64,000 nucleotides of DNA from Chlamydiota bacterium (GCA_012729785.1 JAAYCL010000031.1:1-64000); one strand, 5' to 3'; positions 41,938 through 51,401 are shown, counted from the first letter of the stretch. Notes: generated by a model not told the origin, from the sequence alone. Numbers and translations: made by a program.

Positions 41938-43668
41938 TCAGACCTCGAAGACCTCCTCCTGGGTGATGCGCAAAACCTCCTCGATCGTCGTGATCCCCTT
42001 GGCGACCTTCTGCGCCCCGTCGCCCCTGAGGGTGAGCATCCCCTTTCCGAGCGCCGTCTTCTTGATGACGTTGGAGGAGATCCGGTCGAGCACGAGCTGG
42101 CGTATCTCGTCGTCGATGACGAGGAGCTCGAAGATCCCGCTCCTGCCGCGGTAGCCGGTCCCCATGCAATGGTCGCATCCCTTCCCGCGGGAGACGGTGC
42201 CGTCGGGAAGGTCCGCGGGGGAGAGGCCGAGCGCCCGCAGCGTCTCGGGCGGGGGGACGTAGCGCTCCCGGCACTTGGGGCAGATCACCCGCACGAGCCG
42301 CTGGGCCATGATGGCGATGACCGAGGAGGAGACGAGGAACGGCTCGACCCCCATGTCGATGAGGCGGGTGATCGCCCCCGCGGCGTCGTTCGTGTGGAGG
42401 GTCGAGAAGACGAGGTGGCCGGTGAGCGAGGCCTGGATGGCGATCTCGGCGGTCTCCAGGTCGCGGATCTCCCCCACCATGATCACGTCGGGGTCCTGCC
42501 GGAGTATATGGCGGAGGCCGCTCGCGAAGGTCAGGTTGATCTTCGGCTTCACGTGGATCTGGCCGATCCCCGGTATCTGATACTCGACCGGATCCTCGAT
42601 GGTGAGGATGTTCCGGTCCTCGGTGTTGATCCTGCTGAGGGCGCCGTAGAGGGTCGTGGACTTGCCGCTCCCGGTGGGGCCGGTGACGAGGATGATCCCG
42701 TACGGCAGCGCGATGAGGCGGCTGAACCGCTCGAGCTTGTCGGGGCTGAACCCCATCTCCTCGAGGCCGTAGAACATCGCGCCGCGGTCGAGGAGCCGCA
42801 TCACCACGCGCTCGCCGTGCACGATCGGGATGGTGGAGACGCGCAGGTCGATCTCGCGGTCGGGCATCTTGATCTTGATCCTGCCGTCCTGGGGGAGTCG
42901 TTTCTCGGCGATATTCATGTTGGACATGATCTTCACGCGGGAGATGATCGCCGACTGGTAGCGCTTCGGGGGGCTCAGGGTGTTGTGGAGCACGCCGTCG
43001 ATCCGGAAGCGTATCTTCAGCTCCTTCTCGTACGGCTCGATGTGGATATCGCTCGCCCGCGATTTGGCGGCCTGGTAGATCATCAGGTTGACGAGCTTGA
43101 TGACCGGGGCCTTGTCGTCGAGGTCCATCAGGTCCTCGGCCGCCTGCTCGGAGAGGTCGAAGACCCTCTCCCCCCCCGCCTCCTTCTCGGCCCCCATGTC
43201 CTCGATGAGTTCCTCCGCGGCGCTCTCGGCGTGCATGTAGACGGTGTTGATCAGGTGGCTGATCTCGGCCGCCCTGGCGATCGCCACGTGCGTCTCGCAC
43301 TCGAGGATGAGCCCGATGTCGTCGAGCGGCTGGGTGTTGAGCGGGTCGGCGGTCGCCACGACGACCGCGTCGCCCTCGCGCCGGAGCGGGACGATCTGGT
43401 GCGCCTGGGCGAAGGTGCGCGGGACGCGCCCGATGAGCTCGCGGTCGGCGCTCTCGGGGGGGAGGGATTTCAGGAACGGGAGGCCGAACTGCTCGCTCAG
43501 GGCCTGGAGGAGGTCGTCCTCCTTGATGTAGGAGAGGGCGATCAGGATGTCGCCGAGCCGCTTGTCGGAGTTCTCCTGCTTGGCGAGCCCCTCGTCGAGC
43601 TGGTCGGGGGTGAGGCAGCCGTTCTTCAGGAGTATCTGCCCGATGAGTTTCCTGCTCGTCGCCGACAT
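41938..43668 (-). CDS. gspE: Type II secretion ATPase GspE
   Basis: The product is 576 residues. The N-terminal GspE domain (MSATSRKLIGQILLKNGCLT) is followed by the ATPase. Walker A is GPTGSGKSTT (about 330-339), the Asp box is TEDRNILTIEDPVEYQI, Walker B lies at DPDVIMVGEIRDLETAEIA, and the His box follows at TGHLVFSTLHTNDA. The zinc tetracysteine element is CPKCRERY...CDHCMGTGYRGR. It hydrolyses ATP on the cytoplasmic side to drive pseudopilus assembly. It lies 31 nt after gspD and 49 nt before gspF. Confidence 0.96.
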   Translation of the reverse strand: MSATSRKLIGQILLKNGCLTPDQLDEGLAKQENSDKRLGDILIALSYIKEDDLLQALSEQFGLPFLKSLPPESADRELIGRVPRTFAQAHQIVPLRREGDAVVVATADPLNTQPLDDIGLILECETHVAIARAAEISHLINTVYMHAESAAEELIEDMGAEKEAGGERVFDLSEQAAEDLMDLDDKAPVIKLVNLMIYQAAKSRASDIHIEPYEKELKIRFRIDGVLHNTLSPPKRYQSAIISRVKIMSNMNIAEKRLPQDGRIKIKMPDREIDLRVSTIPIVHGERVVMRLLDRGAMFYGLEEMGFSPDKLERFSRLIALPYGIILVTGPTGSGKSTTLYGALSRINTEDRNILTIEDPVEYQIPGIGQIHVKPKINLTFASGLRHILRQDPDVIMVGEIRDLETAEIAIQASLTGHLVFSTLHTNDAAGAITRLIDMGVEPFLVSSSVIAIMAQRLVRVICPKCRERYVPPPETLRALGLSPADLPDGTVSRGKGCDHCMGTGYRGRSGIFELLVIDDEIRQLVLDRISSNVIKKTALGKGMLTLRGDGAQKVAKGITTIEEVLRITQEEVFEV

Positions 43669-43699
43669 CGCCCCCCCCTCCGCGGCCCGCGCACGCCGC

Positions 43700-45775
43700 C
43701 TAGATCCCGTACGGTCTCGCCGATTCGCCCGCGGGCGGCATCTGCTTCACCGGCTCGTCCTTCACCGACTGCATGAACATCTCCAGGAGGCGGACCGGCT
43801 GGCCGTGCGCCTCCTCGAGGAACTCGTCGCCGCGGTCGCGCGTCTTCTGCGTCACCATCGCGAGCTCGGTCGGGTTGCGCACGATGCGCGGGGTGATGAA
43901 GATCATCAGGTTGATCTTCTGCATCGAGTTCTTGCGGAACCTTGCCAGGAGCCCGGCGATCGGGATGTCGCCGAGGATCGGGACCTTCGACTCCTGCGTG
44001 GAGTAGGAGTCGCCGATCATCCCGCTGATCACCACCGTGTGGCCGTCCTTGACGTTGATCACCGTGTTGGTCTTGCGCTTGATCGTCGCCGGGGTCAGCG
44101 GTCCCTGGATGTCGGCGAGCGACACGCCGACGAGCTGCTCGATCGACTGGTCCACCTCGAGGCGGACGAACCGGTCCTTGCTGATATGCGGGATCAGCTT
44201 GATCTTCGTCCCGACGTCGCGGTAGTCGATCTGCTGGATCGTGTCGGTGCCGGTGGTGCCGGAGCCGGTGGTGAGGGTCGAGCTGAGGACCGGGATGTTG
44301 TCGACGACCTCGAGCGACACCTCCTCGTTGTCGGAGGTGAGCACCTGCGGGGCGGCGAGGACGTTGATCTCGGTGTCGGCCTCGAGGGCGCTGAGGAGCA
44401 CGCCGAAGGGGCCGAAGAAGTTCTTGTCGCTGTCGGGGGAGAAGACGAACCCGTAGTTGAGCCCGCTTCCCGCGCTGATCGGGTACCCCTTCTCGAGGTC
44501 GTTGATGATCAGGTTGCGGAGCGACGGGTCGAATTCGGTGCCACCCCAGTTCTGCGTGTTGTCCCATCCCTTCTGCTGGCCGGAGGTGGGGTTCCAGTTG
44601 ATCGTGCTCAGGGTCTGCGTCTGGAATTCGGCCGAGAGGGAGCGGGCCAGGTTCACCTCCGTGATGATGACCTCCACCATCACCTGGTCGCGGGGGATGT
44701 CGAGGTCCTCGACGATGCGCTGGAGGAGGTCGTAGTCCTGCGGCGAGGCGTCGATCACGATCGCGTTGATGGCGGGGAAGCTGGTCACGGTGATCGGCGG
44801 CATCCCCTCGCCGGTGCGGCTCGCGGTGAGGGAGGTGAGGACGTTCGCGATGTCGTCGGAGTTGGAGTAGGAGAGCCGTTTCACGCGAACCCGGGTCTTG
44901 CTCTCGGGGGTCTGGCGGTCGAGCTCCTCGACGAGGGCGAGTACGCGCTCGGTGTCGTCGGGGCTCGCCACGATGATCAACGCGTTGGTACGCTCGTCGG
45001 CGAAGACGCGGATCGCGTCGTCGCCTCCCGCGGGGGCGGCGGGCTGCGCCGGTCGCCGCCCCGGGCGGCGGGCGGGCGCGGGGCGCCCCGCCGCCGCGCC
45101 GCGCCCCTGGATGATGCTGAGGACCTCCTCGGCCATGATCGACGCCGCGGCGTACTGGAGCGGCACCACCGTGATGGTGGATTCGAGTCCGGGGACGTCC
45201 ACCTCCTTGACGATCTTCATCAAACGGTCGATGTTCGAGGCGGAGTCCGAGACGATCAGGATGTTCCCGGGGGGGTAGGCGATCACGCTCGCGTTCTTGC
45301 CCGCCAGCGCCTGCGCGAGGCCCTTCACTTCCTCGAGCGCGGCGTACTGGAGGGGGATGAGCTGCGTCACGAACGCCTCGTCGGGGACTCGCTCCCGCAG
45401 CCCCTCCTCGGTTTCGAACTCCACCGGGCTCTTCACCGCCTCCTGCCGGGGAACGATCTTGATGATGTCGCCGACCGGAACGGCCGCGAGACCGCGGACC
45501 TCGAGGATCGATTCGAGGATCTTCGGGAGCCCCTCCACGGGGATCTTCATCGGGGACATCACGGAGACGTTGCCGCGGACCTGGTCGCTCAGGAGGAAGT
45601 TCTTGCCCATCAGATCGCTGAAGAGCTTGATCACCGTCTTGATCTCGACGTTGTCGAGGTCGAGCTGCACCAGCGCGGATTCGTCTTCCGCGCCGCCGTC
45701 CGCGAGCGGTTCCGCGGCGAGCGGGTTCGCGGCGAGCGCCGCGCACGCGGCGGCGAGAAGAAGCAGTGCCTTCAT
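43700..45775 (-). CDS. gspD: Type II secretion secretin GspD
   Basis: The product is about 691 residues. A signal peptide (MKALLLLAAACAALAANPLAA) precedes N0 (VQLDLDNVEIKTVIKLFSDLMGKNFLL) and repeated N-domains (GNILIVSDSASNIDRLMKIVKEVD and similar). One N-domain loop is Pro/Arg/Ala-rich (ARRPGRRPAQPAAPAGG). The secretin domain ends with the classical VPILGDIPIAGLLARF and INLMIFITPRIV. It forms the outer-membrane channel. The ATG at 45775 gives the clean signal peptide. No pilotin gene is obvious, unless the 42-residue lipoprotein serves some such role. Confidence 0.95.
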   Translation of the reverse strand: MKALLLLAAACAALAANPLAAEPLADGGAEDESALVQLDLDNVEIKTVIKLFSDLMGKNFLLSDQVRGNVSVMSPMKIPVEGLPKILESILEVRGLAAVPVGDIIKIVPRQEAVKSPVEFETEEGLRERVPDEAFVTQLIPLQYAALEEVKGLAQALAGKNASVIAYPPGNILIVSDSASNIDRLMKIVKEVDVPGLESTITVVPLQYAAASIMAEEVLSIIQGRGAAAGRPAPARRPGRRPAQPAAPAGGDDAIRVFADERTNALIIVASPDDTERVLALVEELDRQTPESKTRVRVKRLSYSNSDDIANVLTSLTASRTGEGMPPITVTSFPAINAIVIDASPQDYDLLQRIVEDLDIPRDQVMVEVIITEVNLARSLSAEFQTQTLSTINWNPTSGQQKGWDNTQNWGGTEFDPSLRNLIINDLEKGYPISAGSGLNYGFVFSPDSDKNFFGPFGVLLSALEADTEINVLAAPQVLTSDNEEVSLEVVDNIPVLSSTLTTGSGTTGTDTIQQIDYRDVGTKIKLIPHISKDRFVRLEVDQSIEQLVGVSLADIQGPLTPATIKRKTNTVINVKDGHTVVISGMIGDSYSTQESKVPILGDIPIAGLLARFRKNSMQKINLMIFITPRIVRNPTELAMVTQKTRDRGDEFLEEAHGQPVRLLEMFMQSVKDEPVKQMPPAGESARPYGI

Positions 45776-45804
45776 CGGTTGTCCCTCGCGGTGTCGTTCC
45801 AGGA

Positions 45805-46344
45805 TCATCGGCGGATCGTCCGCTCCCCCGTCCCCTGCGGGATCGTCTTGAGCTCGGGGGGGTAGCTCTCCAGCGATTCGCTGGTTCCCTGGCGGTCTAT
45901 GACGACGCGGTTCCTGATGATCTCGACGATCTTCGCCCCGCCCGTGTCGGGGATCACGTCGTTCTTGACGTACGTCTCCGTCTTCCGGGTCTTCTTGTTG
46001 TAGATGATCGCCCGCACGATCTTGTCGCGCGGAGAGACGGTGGTCCCCTGCAGTTGGAGCTCCATCGGCGGCAGCGGGACGGGTGTCGGGGGGATCGGGG
46101 TCGGCTCGGGCGGCCTGGCGACGACGTCCTTGTTCCTGAAGATGTCCGCCTGTTCGATCACCCCGTAGTCGCCGCGCGGACGGCGCGCCGCCGCCCCGCC
46201 TCCGCCCGGAACGGCGGCCGGCTCCTCCGCGCGCTTGGCGGGGATAGGCGCGGGCGGCGGGGAGACGAAGGCGCCCCAGCAGGCCCAGACGAGGGCGAGG
46301 GCGAGGGCGATATTCACAAAGTGGATCGGTCTCGGGGCGATCAC
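45805..46344 (-). CDS. gspC: GspC-like type II secretion protein
   Basis: The product is 179 residues from a GTG at 46344 preceded by AAGGAGGGGG. A short cytoplasmic start and one membrane helix (FVNIALALALVWACWGAFV) lead to a Pro-rich linker (PEPTPIPPTPVPLPP). A homology-region-like domain follows: MELQLQGTTVSPRDKIVRAIIYNKKTRKTETYVKNDVIP...VVIDRQGTSESLE. There is no PDZ or coiled-coil domain at the end. GspC links the inner-membrane platform to the secretin. The start overlaps the anti-sigma stop by 4 nt. Confidence 0.83.
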   Translation of the reverse strand: MIAPRPIHFVNIALALALVWACWGAFVSPPPAPIPAKRAEEPAAVPGGGGAAARRPRGDYGVIEQADIFRNKDVVARPPEPTPIPPTPVPLPPMELQLQGTTVSPRDKIVRAIIYNKKTRKTETYVKNDVIPDTGGAKIVEIIRNRVVIDRQGTSESLESYPPELKTIPQGTGERTIRR

Positions 46345-47060
46345 CGCGCCCCCTCCTTCTCCAGCCGCCCCGGCAGGTCGGCCCGCTTGATCTCCCGCCC
46401 CAGCATCCGCCCCTCGGCGGCGAGGCGCGACGGGGGCCACTCGTCGATCGCCCGCGCGAGGCGCGCCGCGTCCGCGGCGAGCGCCCGCCGCCCGGCGGCG
46501 AGGTTCTCCGCCGAGGAGAGGCGTTCAGCCCTCGAGAGGAGCCGCCGCGTCTCGACGCGCCTCTTCACCCCGAGCCAGCACGCTTCGTCGCCGGCCTCGG
46601 CGCAGCGCAGCGTCTCCGCCACGACCGCCCGAAGGTCGCGGAGGAACGGCTCGACGTCCCCCCCCCGGGCGAAGGTGCCGCCCATCTCCTCGACCGCGAG
46701 TCCCGCGTCGCGACGGGCGGCTCCGGGGCCGAACGCGAAGCGGAGGACCGCGATGCAGACGAGACAGGCCGCCGCCGCGCCGGCAAGGAGACGGGGGCTG
46801 AAGAAGCGGCCTGCCCGATCCGGGGACGCCGCCGATCCCCGGGACGCCTCCGCCGCCTCGCGGACGCCCGCCCACACCCGCGCGCCCGGTTCCGCGCGCG
46901 GAAGGGCCCGGAGCGCCGCGCAGAGTTCCTCGGCCTTGCCGGCGGCCCGTCTGCAGCGCGGACACCCAGCCGTGTGGCGGCGAACCTCCTCCGCCTCGCC
47001 CTCCGCAAGCTCGCCGAGCGCGCAGGACAGCAGTATATCAAAATCGAGCGGACAGTTCAT
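46341..47060 (-). CDS. Zinc-finger anti-sigma factor
   Basis: The product is 239 residues. The N-terminus is an anti-sigma zinc-finger domain (MNCPLDFDILLSCALGELAEGEAEEVRRHTAGCPRC, His-x3-Cys-x2-Cys). A single membrane helix lies at about 92-112 (LLAGAAAACLVCIAVLRFAFG), and the periplasmic remainder is helical. It immediately follows the ECF sigma gene (37 nt) and overlaps gspC by 4 nt. By family knowledge it holds the sigma factor inactive at the membrane until an envelope signal releases it. What signal it senses is unknown; its position suggests a link to secretion. Confidence 0.87.
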   Translation of the reverse strand: MNCPLDFDILLSCALGELAEGEAEEVRRHTAGCPRCRRAAGKAEELCAALRALPRAEPGARVWAGVREAAEASRGSAASPDRAGRFFSPRLLAGAAAACLVCIAVLRFAFGPGAARRDAGLAVEEMGGTFARGGDVEPFLRDLRAVVAETLRCAEAGDEACWLGVKRRVETRRLLSRAERLSSAENLAAGRRALAADAARLARAIDEWPPSRLAAEGRMLGREIKRADLPGRLEKEGAR

Positions 47061-47097
47061 ATCCGCATCCCCTCTCGCGGCGCGAGTCGCGCCCGTA

Positions 47098-47655
47098 TCA
47101 GTGGAACTCGGCGAGTCTGTCGCGCAGCGCCCGCACGCCGGCGTGGAGGCGGGACTGCACGGTGCCCATGGGGATGCCGAGCACCCCCGCGATCTCCGCG
47201 TACGGCATCGACTCGAGGAAACGGAGCGCGACGACCTCCCGCTGCTCGTGGGGGAGCGCGGCAACCTCCGCGACGAGCCGGTCGCGGAACTCGCGGCCCG
47301 CGGCATCCGCCCGCGGAGAGGCCGTGCGGGCAACCGGCTCCGCCGCCCCGAAGACGCCCTCCGCCCGGAAACCGAGCCGTCTCCGCCGCCCCGCTTTCCT
47401 GATCTCGTCGCGGCAGAGGTTCGCCGTGATCGCGTAGGCCCAGGCCGAGAAACGTTTCCCCGGGTCGAAGTCGCCCGCGTGCCGGTGTATCCTGATGAAC
47501 GCCTCCTGGAGCACGTCTTCCGCCAGGGCGCGGTCCCCCACGGCGTACAGCGCGTAGGTCATCAGGCGAGTCCGGTACCGGTCGTACAGCTCCCGCAGGG
47601 CGCCGACGTTTCCCGCCGCCGTGTCCGCGAGCAGTCCCTCGTCAGTTCTGTCCAT
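47098..47655 (-). CDS. ECF-type RNA polymerase sigma factor
   Basis: The product is 185 residues. Region 2 is seen in ALRELYDRYRTRLMTYALYAVGDRALAEDVLQEAFIRIHRHAGDFDPGKRFSAWAYAITANLCRDEIRK, and region 4 in VAALPHEQREVVALRFLESMPYAEIAGVLGIPMGTVQSRLHAGVRALR. Its ATG lies 14 nt inside the preceding TPR gene and has no Shine-Dalgarno sequence, so translation is probably coupled. The sigma/anti-sigma pair is co-directional with the whole secretion array, which it may control. Confidence 0.93.
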   Translation of the reverse strand: MDRTDEGLLADTAAGNVGALRELYDRYRTRLMTYALYAVGDRALAEDVLQEAFIRIHRHAGDFDPGKRFSAWAYAITANLCRDEIRKAGRRRRLGFRAEGVFGAAEPVARTASPRADAAGREFRDRLVAEVAALPHEQREVVALRFLESMPYAEIAGVLGIPMGTVQSRLHAGVRALRDRLAEFH

Positions 47656-49867
47656 TGGATGGTACGTGTGAGGCCGGGATTTGTTCGCCGCGGCCCGCCC
47701 GGCGGGCCTCGAGCGCGGCGAGTTTCCTCCGCGCGCTTCCGTGGGAGGGGTCGATCAGGAGCGCCTCCTCCAGGAGCAGGATCGCCCCGTCGACGTCGCC
47801 GCCCCGCTCGCGGAGCAGGGCGAGGTTGAAGCGGGCGGCGAACGAATCCGGGGAGAGGAGGCGCGCCTGCCCGTACGCGGCGGCCGCCCCCGCTTCGTCC
47901 CCCTCCCGCTCGCACAGCACGCCGAGGTTGGACTGGTAGTCGGCGGAGCGTGGATCGATCCTCGCCGCCTCCTCCAGCTCGCGCCGGGCGGCTGCGGCGT
48001 CCCCCGACGAGAGGAGGGCGAGACCGAGCGCCTCGCGGGCGCAGGCGTTTAGGGGGGCGATCCGGAGCGCCACACGGGCCTCCCGGACCGCCCCGGCGAA
48101 ATCGCCGCGGAGGCGGAAGATCTCCGAGAGGTTGATGCGGGGCTCGGCGTAGGTGCGGCTCATCGCGGCCGCCACGCGGAACTCCCCCTCCGCCGCGGCG
48201 AGGTCGCCGTCCTGCGCCGCCATCACCCCGAGGAAGGTATGCGCCTCGGGGAGGCGCGGGCGTCGGGCGAGGGCGTCGCGGAAGAGGCCGCGCGCGCGAT
48301 CCCTCTCCCCGACCCTGAAGAGGAACTCGCCGAGGCGGAGCTCGGCGAGGGGGAACGGGCCGCGGGACGGGATTCCCGGGAGCGGGCAGGAGGAGGGATC
48401 GATGCGCGGGAAACGCGGCAGCGCGCCGTGCGGCAGGAAGACGACGCTGCGGTCGTCCGCGTAGACCGGCCGCCAGCGCGGACTGCGCCAGAGCGCGGGG
48501 AGGAGCGCCTTGACGTCGCGGGAGGTGTGCGTGAAGAGGAGCGCCTCGACGCCGTACTCGTCCGCGAGCGCGTCGAGGGAGCGAAGATCGCCCATCGCGT
48601 CGAGGTAGCGCCTGAGGAGCGACTCCCCGTAGACGAGGTTCCGGCCGTCGATGAAGATGGCGCGCCGCGGATGTTGGACGCTCGCGACGTAGCTCCCGAT
48701 CTCGTAGTTGCAGAAGAGGTTGCCGCCCGCCCCGGCGGCGTCGAGGAACGCCAGCGCCTCGTCAGGGTAGGCGATCTCGGATTTCCCGAGGCCGAACCGC
48801 TTCAGGCTGCGCTGGCGGAAGTAGAGGCCCCCGGTCACCGCGTCGCGGGAGAGGGCGACGAGCGCCGCCGCGAGGGCCGCGGTCCACACGCCGGCGAGGA
48901 GAAACGAGAGGCGGGGGGCGCGTCGCCGGAGTCGGGTCCACAGGCAGCCGAGGTTGTAGGCGAGCCCGGGGGCGACGAGGACGGCGAAGAGGGGGAGGTG
49001 GCGCCTCGATTTCAGGGAGAGCGCCGCGAAGAGGACCGCGATCGCGAGGTGCGCCGGACGGATCCGGAACGCGTTGAGGAGGAAGGCGGCCGCCGTGGCG
49101 GCGGCGGCGATCTTGAAGAAGAAAAACGAGGAGGGGGAGGGGAACGCCGCCGACGGCGGCGTCCATGGGATGACGGTTTCGCCGAAGAGCGGCGTGCCGA
49201 CCTGGCGCCACGGCTGGACGAGGACCGCGGGGCCGTACGGAGTCGCGAAACAGGCGAGGAGGCATGCCGCGAACAGCGCGGCGTGCCGCCGCCGTTCCCC
49301 GCGGGGGGCGAGCCGCCCGTCGGCCCAGTAGAGGAGGACGAGCAGGGGGCCGAGGGGGAAGGAGGGGTGCATGTTGACCCAGAGCGCCTGGAGGGGGACG
49401 AGGATCCACGGCGTTGTGCCATGCCGGTCGAGGGAGGCGACGAAGACCGCCGCGAGGAGGAGGGCGAACAGCTGCGGCTTCATTAGGAAGCCGTCCTGGG
49501 CGACGAGGAGGGCGAGGGCGAGCACCCCGCACACGAGCGGGGGAGGGGCGTCGCGGCGGCAGGCGCGGTAGAGGCCGGCGAAGATGCTCGTGACGAGCGC
49601 GAGGCGGAGGAGGCAGAGGCCCGCCGCGCCGCCCGCCCGCCAGGCGATCCAGAGGGCGGCCTGCGCGAGCCAGTGCACGTCCACCCACGGGCGTCCCGCG
49701 GCGCTGTAGGAGAAGCTGTCGAAACGCGGGAGTTCGAAGAGGCGGCAGATCCGCTCCCCGACGCGCAGGTAGAGCCACAGATCGGTGTCGATGAGCCGAA
49801 AGCAGCCGAGGGCGGCGACGGCGGCGAAGAGGAGGGCGACGGGAACGGAGGCGACGAGCCGCTTCAT
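47642..49867 (-). CDS. Polytopic membrane protein with C-terminal TPR repeats
   Basis: The product is about 741 residues. The first 400 residues have about ten membrane segments with loop motifs (DTDLWLYLRVGERI, VDVHWLAQAALWIAWRAGG, VNMHPSFPLGPLLVLLYWADGR) resembling lipid-linked sugar transferases. A periplasmic region (FCNYEIGSYVASVQHPRRAIFIDGRNLVYGESLL) follows, then five or more TPR units (ERDRARGLFRDALARRPRLPEAHTFLGVMA and successors). Such fusions occur in bacterial protein or glycan modification, but the reaction is not known. It heads the sigma/secretion array. The only start-proximal signal is a TACAAT hexamer 9 nt before the ATG; no Shine-Dalgarno sequence is present. Confidence 0.82.
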   Translation of the reverse strand: MKRLVASVPVALLFAAVAALGCFRLIDTDLWLYLRVGERICRLFELPRFDSFSYSAAGRPWVDVHWLAQAALWIAWRAGGAAGLCLLRLALVTSIFAGLYRACRRDAPPPLVCGVLALALLVAQDGFLMKPQLFALLLAAVFVASLDRHGTTPWILVPLQALWVNMHPSFPLGPLLVLLYWADGRLAPRGERRRHAALFAACLLACFATPYGPAVLVQPWRQVGTPLFGETVIPWTPPSAAFPSPSSFFFFKIAAAATAAAFLLNAFRIRPAHLAIAVLFAALSLKSRRHLPLFAVLVAPGLAYNLGCLWTRLRRRAPRLSFLLAGVWTAALAAALVALSRDAVTGGLYFRQRSLKRFGLGKSEIAYPDEALAFLDAAGAGGNLFCNYEIGSYVASVQHPRRAIFIDGRNLVYGESLLRRYLDAMGDLRSLDALADEYGVEALLFTHTSRDVKALLPALWRSPRWRPVYADDRSVVFLPHGALPRFPRIDPSSCPLPGIPSRGPFPLAELRLGEFLFRVGERDRARGLFRDALARRPRLPEAHTFLGVMAAQDGDLAAAEGEFRVAAAMSRTYAEPRINLSEIFRLRGDFAGAVREARVALRIAPLNACAREALGLALLSSGDAAAARRELEEAARIDPRSADYQSNLGVLCEREGDEAGAAAAYGQARLLSPDSFAARFNLALLRERGGDVDGAILLLEEALLIDPSHGSARRKLAALEARRAGRGEQIPASHVPSNGQN

Positions 49868-49876
49868 TAGACAATA

Positions 49877-49882
49877 ATTGTA
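49877..49882 (-). promoter_or_regulatory. -10 hexamer of the type II secretion array (probably leaderless)
   Basis: TACAAT on the minus strand lies exactly 9 nt before the ATG at 49867. The -35 region 17 nt upstream is weak (TGCATC). With this spacing the transcript would start within about 3 nt of the ATG. Confidence 0.5.
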
Positions 49883-49911
49883 GCACAGGGCAGCGGCCCG
49901 ATGCAGCGCGG

Positions 49912-51399
49912 TCACCTGGCGATCAGGGCCGCGAGCCGGCGGCGGCCGGAGCCGTCCGGCGGGAGGGCGGCGATGCCGAGGGCGTCGCCGGCGTCGTCGA
50001 GGGCGGACGCGTCGGCGCGGAACGCGGGTTCGACGGGGGAGCCGTCCGCGGGCAGGAAGGAGAACGGCGCGGCGTAGAAGAGCATCTCGAGGCGGCCCCG
50101 CGCGCCGCGCGCCAGCGCCGCGATCTCGCGCCGCCCCCCGAGCCCCTCCAGCACGGCGAACCCCTCGACGCGCGCGCAATCGGGCGCCGTCCACGAACGC
50201 AGGAAGGACAGGACGAACCCGCCGCCGGGGCGCCGGGCGGGCAGGAGATGGGCGACGGAGATCAGCTGGTCGCCGGTGCGTTGCTTCTCGAAGACCGCGA
50301 AGGCGTCATCGAACCCCTCCCCGGCCGGGCCCAGCGGGGCGAACGCGACGACCTCATCGGCCCCGTCGAGCGGAAAGAGGCGCATCGTGATGCCGTCCGC
50401 GTCCCCGGATTCCGGGGGTATCGCGCCGAGCGCGAGCGCCGCGCCCTGTTCAGTCGAGACGATCGCGGCGAGGCGCGGCCCCTCGCCCGGCCGCGCGGGC
50501 GGGAGGGCCGACACCGCCCGCACCCTGCCCGGGTTGAGGCCGCCGGCGTGGATCGGGATTTCGCGCGCGCCTGTTCCGTCGGCGGCGGGGAGGCGGAGGG
50601 CGAAGACGCCGCCGGCCGCGAAGACGACGCCGGGGAGGGCCCCGGGGAACGGGCAGGGGGCCGCGAAGATCTCCCCGGCGCGGAGCGGGGGACTTCCGCC
50701 GAGGGGGCGGAGCGCCCCGCCGCGGAGGTCGAGGGAGAAGGTCTGGATGGAGAGGGCGGCCTGCGGAAGGATCCGCGGATAGGCGGCGCGGAGCCCCTCG
50801 AGTTCGTCGTCGGAGAGGAACGTCTTGTCGCGCTCGTCGAGGCCGATGTACTCGTACATCGTTCGCCCGGGGGTCGAAACGTCGTCGAGGCCGAGGAAGT
50901 GCCCGATCTCGTGCGTCGCCGCGTTTCGGATGTCGAGCGTCCCCGGCGTGCCGTCCGCGGACCAGCGGTAGTCGCGGGCGTTCAGGAGGATCTCGGCTTT
51001 GACGATGGCGCCATCCTCGCGGCGGTAGTGGAGACGCGTCTTGGCGATGGTGAGGCGGTCATACGGCCAGTCATCCCGCAGCCAGATCACCATGCCCGCG
51101 GCGGCGGCATCGGCATCAGGCGCGATGCCGGCGAAGCGAAACCGCACGTCCGCCGTGCCGACGCCTTCCCAGGCCGCAAAGGCGTCCTGGATCGCCCCGA
51201 CCGCGCCTTCGTCGGGGATCTCGTTGCCGCCGGGGCACACGATGGCGTAGGGGATCGGATCAGGCGAACGCTCCCAGCGCAGCGGGGTTCCGTCGGGCGC
51301 CCGGCGGAACTCGTAGCCGGGCGACGGCGCGGCGGCGCACACGGCCGCCGCCGCCCATGCGGCAACGATGCCGCCCCGCCCTGTCGCCTTCCAGCCCAT
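49912..51399 (-). CDS. Secreted matrixin-type zinc metalloprotease
   Basis: The product is 495 residues. A signal peptide (GIVAAWAAAAVCAAAPSPG) is followed by a catalytic domain (about 28-205) with ATHEIGHFLGLDD: zinc ligands His163, His167 and Asp173, and catalytic Glu164. The third ligand is Asp rather than His, as in snapalysin-type metzincins, and TMYEY supplies the Met-turn (Met181). The remaining 290 residues are beta-rich, Gly/Ala/Pro-heavy, with no recognised domain. Its start codon is 2 nt from a 96-nt inverted-repeat element, whose edge supplies AAGGA as a possible ribosome site. The gene lies directly upstream of the secretion array, so it is a candidate substrate. Confidence 0.85.
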   Translation of the reverse strand: MGWKATGRGGIVAAWAAAAVCAAAPSPGYEFRRAPDGTPLRWERSPDPIPYAIVCPGGNEIPDEGAVGAIQDAFAAWEGVGTADVRFRFAGIAPDADAAAAGMVIWLRDDWPYDRLTIAKTRLHYRREDGAIVKAEILLNARDYRWSADGTPGTLDIRNAATHEIGHFLGLDDVSTPGRTMYEYIGLDERDKTFLSDDELEGLRAAYPRILPQAALSIQTFSLDLRGGALRPLGGSPPLRAGEIFAAPCPFPGALPGVVFAAGGVFALRLPAADGTGAREIPIHAGGLNPGRVRAVSALPPARPGEGPRLAAIVSTEQGAALALGAIPPESGDADGITMRLFPLDGADEVVAFAPLGPAGEGFDDAFAVFEKQRTGDQLISVAHLLPARRPGGGFVLSFLRSWTAPDCARVEGFAVLEGLGGRREIAALARGARGRLEMLFYAAPFSFLPADGSPVEPAFRADASALDDAGDALGIAALPPDGSGRRRLAALIAR

Positions 51400-51401
51400 T
51401 T

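Noticed and set aside
43547-45865. Very long open frame on the plus strand opposite gspD and gspE (similar long frames lie opposite many other genes)
   Set aside because: High GC content leaves the antisense frames open; the translations are Arg/Gly/Ala/Asp-rich without domains, while the minus-strand genes have full family motifs.
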